Shown in pieces: positions 60,851 to 64,000 of a stretch of 64,000 nt of DNA (positions within the stretch are counted from its first letter, which is position 1; each line of letters opens with the position of its first letter). The notes under the pieces were generated by a model that worked only from the letters and a program-made list of their open reading frames with translations, was not told the origin of the DNA and did not search any database. Made by a program: the position numbers and the translations under genes. Where the stretch lies: positions 102,812,094 through 102,876,093 of the forward strand of contig NC_063162.1 of assembly GCF_023159225.1 (NCBI RefSeq), in the 5' to 3' direction. This DNA is from Perognathus longimembris pacificus. Lineage: Eukaryota > Chordata > Mammalia > Rodentia > Heteromyidae.

Positions 60851-60934
60851 GTAAGCAACCACAAGACATGGACAGGGAACACAGCAGTGCTGATTGCCCT
60901 GAGGTAAAACAACCAGAGATGATGGGGAGAAAAG
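60851..60934 (+). CDS. SRPK2: Candidate SRPK2 84-nt cassette exon in the spacer
   Basis: Between acceptor 'aataatgtatcag' and donor 'gaaaag|gtgaga' lies an 84-nt stretch, a multiple of three. With the leftover 'a' of the upstream exon it reads SKQPQDMDREHSSADCPE then VKQPEMMGRK, with no stop. Its last base 'g' plus 'ca' of the next exon gives Ala, rejoining AKTRAADLL. The hydrophilic, charged composition suits the spacer. The exon starts GTAAGC, so its acceptor is immediately followed by a good donor, as at recursive splice sites. It could be an alternative exon, a recursive-splicing exon or chance. I do not know this peptide from any SRPK2 isoform. Confidence 0.6.
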
Positions 60935-61137
60935 GTGAGACCCTGTTCATGAAGTCCTCCGGCAGCCCACTTTATTTTTTTTGTGGAATGTTTTCCAGAG
61001 ATAGGGACAGAGATTTAATTAGGATTGAAAACTTAACAGGATTCCAGGCTTTTCTAAGAGACCGGGGTGGGGGGGAGACTGACTGTGCCTGGCAAACATT
61101 ATGCTCATACCTGCAAACTGCTTGTTCCAGTCACTAA

Positions 61138-61777
<640 letters not shown>

Positions 61778-62152
61778 TAGCTTGTGTGGGCTTCTCCGTG
61801 ACTTAAGGAGCTATCTCTTTGGGAGGATTGTCAGAATCTGGAAGGTTAAGAGTCTTGCCCCTGGTAGTGTCTGCCAGTTTAACCAGAGTTACTGGCTTCC
61901 TTAGTCCTTGTTGGTGAAAAAGGGAGTTCTTTACATGTCAATATGCAATCACATTTTCTTTCTAAGGAAAAATCCAGAGAGTCTTCTGGCTTACTGTGGT
62001 CTATGTAGTCATTTCTGAGAAACCAGTGGTGGCATACACTCCTTTAGATCAAGTCTGTTCCATGGAGAACTGTAATACTTTTCTTGGAAGTAGGAGGCAG
62101 CCTTACACCTAGAGTCCATGAGTTTAGGTATGTCTACACCAAACCCAGCTCC

Positions 62153-62428
62153 AGCTGGGTGCCGGTGGCTCACACCTGTAATCCTAGCCACTTAGGAGGC
62201 TGAGATCTGAGGATCTCGATTCCAAGCCAGCCCAGGCAGGAAAGTCTCTGTAAAAGACTCTTATCTCCAGTTAATCACTTAAAAACCTGGAAGTGGCACA
62301 GTGGCTCAAAGTGGTAGAATGCTAGCCTTGGGCAAAAGAACTCAGCAACAACACCCTGGCCCTGAGTTTGAGCCCCATGACCACCACCACCACCACGACC
62401 AACAACAACAACAACAAAAAACCCCAAC
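62153..62428 (+). repeat. B1-like/Geo composite SINE, well preserved
   Basis: Sense composite with a clear head ('gctgggtgccggtggctcac', 'cctgtaatcctagcc') and Geo half, ending in (CCA)n then (CAA)n tail. Confidence 0.88.
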
Positions 62429-62664
62429 CAAACAAAAAATAGTTCCAGCAGTTCATCTTTTGTCATTTGTTCCAAACCTATGGATTGATGAGCACAAGTA
62501 GTCTCTTATCTAAGAGCCAATTTTCATTTGTCTTCTTGCCCTGTTTCCTGGCCACTGAGCACCTTCTCTCAGTGGCCTATTTCGGCATTATTTGGCTGGG
62601 AAATGTGGTGTGTACACATGTGACTTAGTGTGGTATTAATGCTTATTCTATTTGATGTGTGTTT

Positions 62665-62744
62665 CCCCCCAGTGCCAGAGATTGGCCCAAGGACATTGTG
62701 CATGGTAGGCAAGCACTCTACCAACTGAGCTACATCCCTTGCCC
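62665..62744 (-). repeat. ID-type SINE monomer
   Basis: Reverse 'gcaagcactctaccaactga' and 'gctacatcccttgccct'. Confidence 0.72.
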
Positions 62745-63737
62745 TCATATTATTTTTTATCTACATTCTCAATTATCTAAATAAAAGGACTATCATGTAA
62801 GGTATAATGCTTGTCTTCTTAAAAAAAAGCAATGCAGAATAAGCAAGGTGCTACTGTTATCTGAAGATTTATTTAGTCTTTTAAATTTACTGAATTTATA
62901 GTCTCTAATACTAGAGTGAAAGCACTGTGTTAAGCAGATGTCATGATATGAGGAAAAGTGTAGATGATTTGCATCTTTAAAGTTTAACATGACTTAGGTG
63001 ACAGATATGGCCAAAGAAATCTAAAACACTGTGCCTTTGTATTTCCTCATAATTTTAGAATTATTAAAATCTTTAATTGTTGATGTAGTATCCAAAACCA
63101 TATTCCTGTTCTAGAAAGGTATGGAGAAGAAAATAGGTGAATGAAGTGGCATACATGGTGGTTGCTTTGAATTCAGAGACCGCTGTGTACAGAGGCATTT
63201 ACCTTCTATTGTGAGGGCAAAGGAAAGCTGGATGCAGCTGGCACCAGAAGCCAAGTCAGTGGGGAAGGAACACTTGAATAGTTGGTCTTTAGGGGAGCAA
63301 GGCCCCATTTCCAGAGATGATGAGGCCAAGCTGCCTTTATCCCCTACTACACAGAAGAGTCATATGGCAGGGCTGCCCTGAATTATGCTTTAAGAATTCT
63401 TTCAACTCTGAAGCTCTCTGCGTCTAATTTTGGATATTAAGTTTGCTGATATAACTAGAAAAATAGGACAGAATCACATGTATGGGTGATGGTGGAGCTG
63501 TCAGTATAATCCTATGTCACGTTGCCTGTTTTGCCTCTTATTAGATTAGGATTTGTCCCTGCACATCTCATCCATCTTCTGTCCTATTTAAGTTTCTGTT
63601 GAGGTGAACTATATTTATAAGTAAATATATCATAGGACTCTAAGGAAAAGCAGGCTTGTGCCTTTCACATACCCAGTTTCTGATTGCACCAAGCCCCTCC
63701 TAGGGCAATATGGAGGAAGCTGTTAGGGGGTAGTTTT

Positions 63738-63830
63738 AAAATTTGTATTGCTTTATTGTTGATTTAGAGGGGATATATAGTGGAGCTACTCTTATATATG
63801 TCAGGTAATAAGTACATTTCTGCCTTTTTG
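63738..63830 (-). repeat. L1 3' end fragment
   Basis: 'gctttattgttgatttagag' and 'tatgtcaggtaataagtaca' resemble the reverse L1 3' terminus; diverged. Confidence 0.55.
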
Positions 63831-64000
63831 CATAGTATCAGCTGTTCTAGAGGATAGTTTTTAAAGGGGGGGCTAGCCTTCATTTTCTGCCCTGAAGGCC
63901 AGAGTTAGAGGTCCCTTGTTTTTCCTTGAGAATGTGACAGAAAGGAGGCAATGTTCACTCACTCTTTTGGTGAAGTTTATAAGTATTACAGTATATTGTT

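Overview
This is a vertebrate nuclear window, almost certainly from a rodent of the superfamily Geomyoidea (kangaroo rats, pocket mice, pocket gophers). The gene is a spliced mammalian SRPK2 on the + strand. The commonest repeat is a dimeric SINE: an ID-like tRNA-derived left half joined to a right half with the consensus 'gccagaagtggcgctgtggc...', matching my memory of the Geomyoidea-restricted IDL-Geo family. I cannot name the species.

One gene spans the window: SRPK2, the serine/arginine-rich splicing-factor protein kinase 2. I place 11 coding exons (13961-14118, 25254-25362, 26020-26107, 26330-26417, 29396-29502, 48153-48318, 50142-50167, 51328-51574, 52439-52921, 61163-61263, 61367-61474). 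All reading phases agree. Together they encode residues about 13 to 573 of a protein expected to be 688 residues long. The start exon lies upstream of the window, and the last ~115 residues (the rest of the kinase C-lobe) lie downstream. Visible parts are the N-terminal polyproline/acidic segment, the kinase N-lobe with ATP-binding Lys110, the catalytic loop with Asp214, the long charged spacer with the RSRTVSAS phosphorylation site, the DLG motif and the start of the activation segment.

Two splicing features stand out in a gene that itself regulates splicing. Intron 26418-29395 has a textbook minor-spliceosome (U12) donor, GTATCCTTT, and branch site, TCCTTAAC. Intron 52922-61162 holds an unlisted 84-nt candidate cassette exon (60851-60934). 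It keeps frame, has no stop, and begins with GTAAGC directly after its acceptor AG, which is a recursive-splice-like junction.

The other ~97% is intronic. Region 1-13960 is intron with many SINEs, an ancient MIR and old antisense L1 pieces. Region 14119-25253 has L1 fragments, a (CCCCCT)n/CT-rich tract and nested or triplicated SINEs. The 18.6-kb intron 29503-48152 carries a near-full-length antisense L1 (about 30570-38150) with a GC-rich 5'UTR, broken ORF1 and ORF2, and two inserted SINEs. It also carries a second L1 split by a 430-bp solo LTR with an exact 4-bp target duplication, and a GAA/TTC-type triplet array beside a SINE. Region 52922-61162 is mostly old, low-repeat intron with L2-like relics. 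No rRNA gene, functional tRNA gene, CRISPR array or prokaryotic feature was seen.
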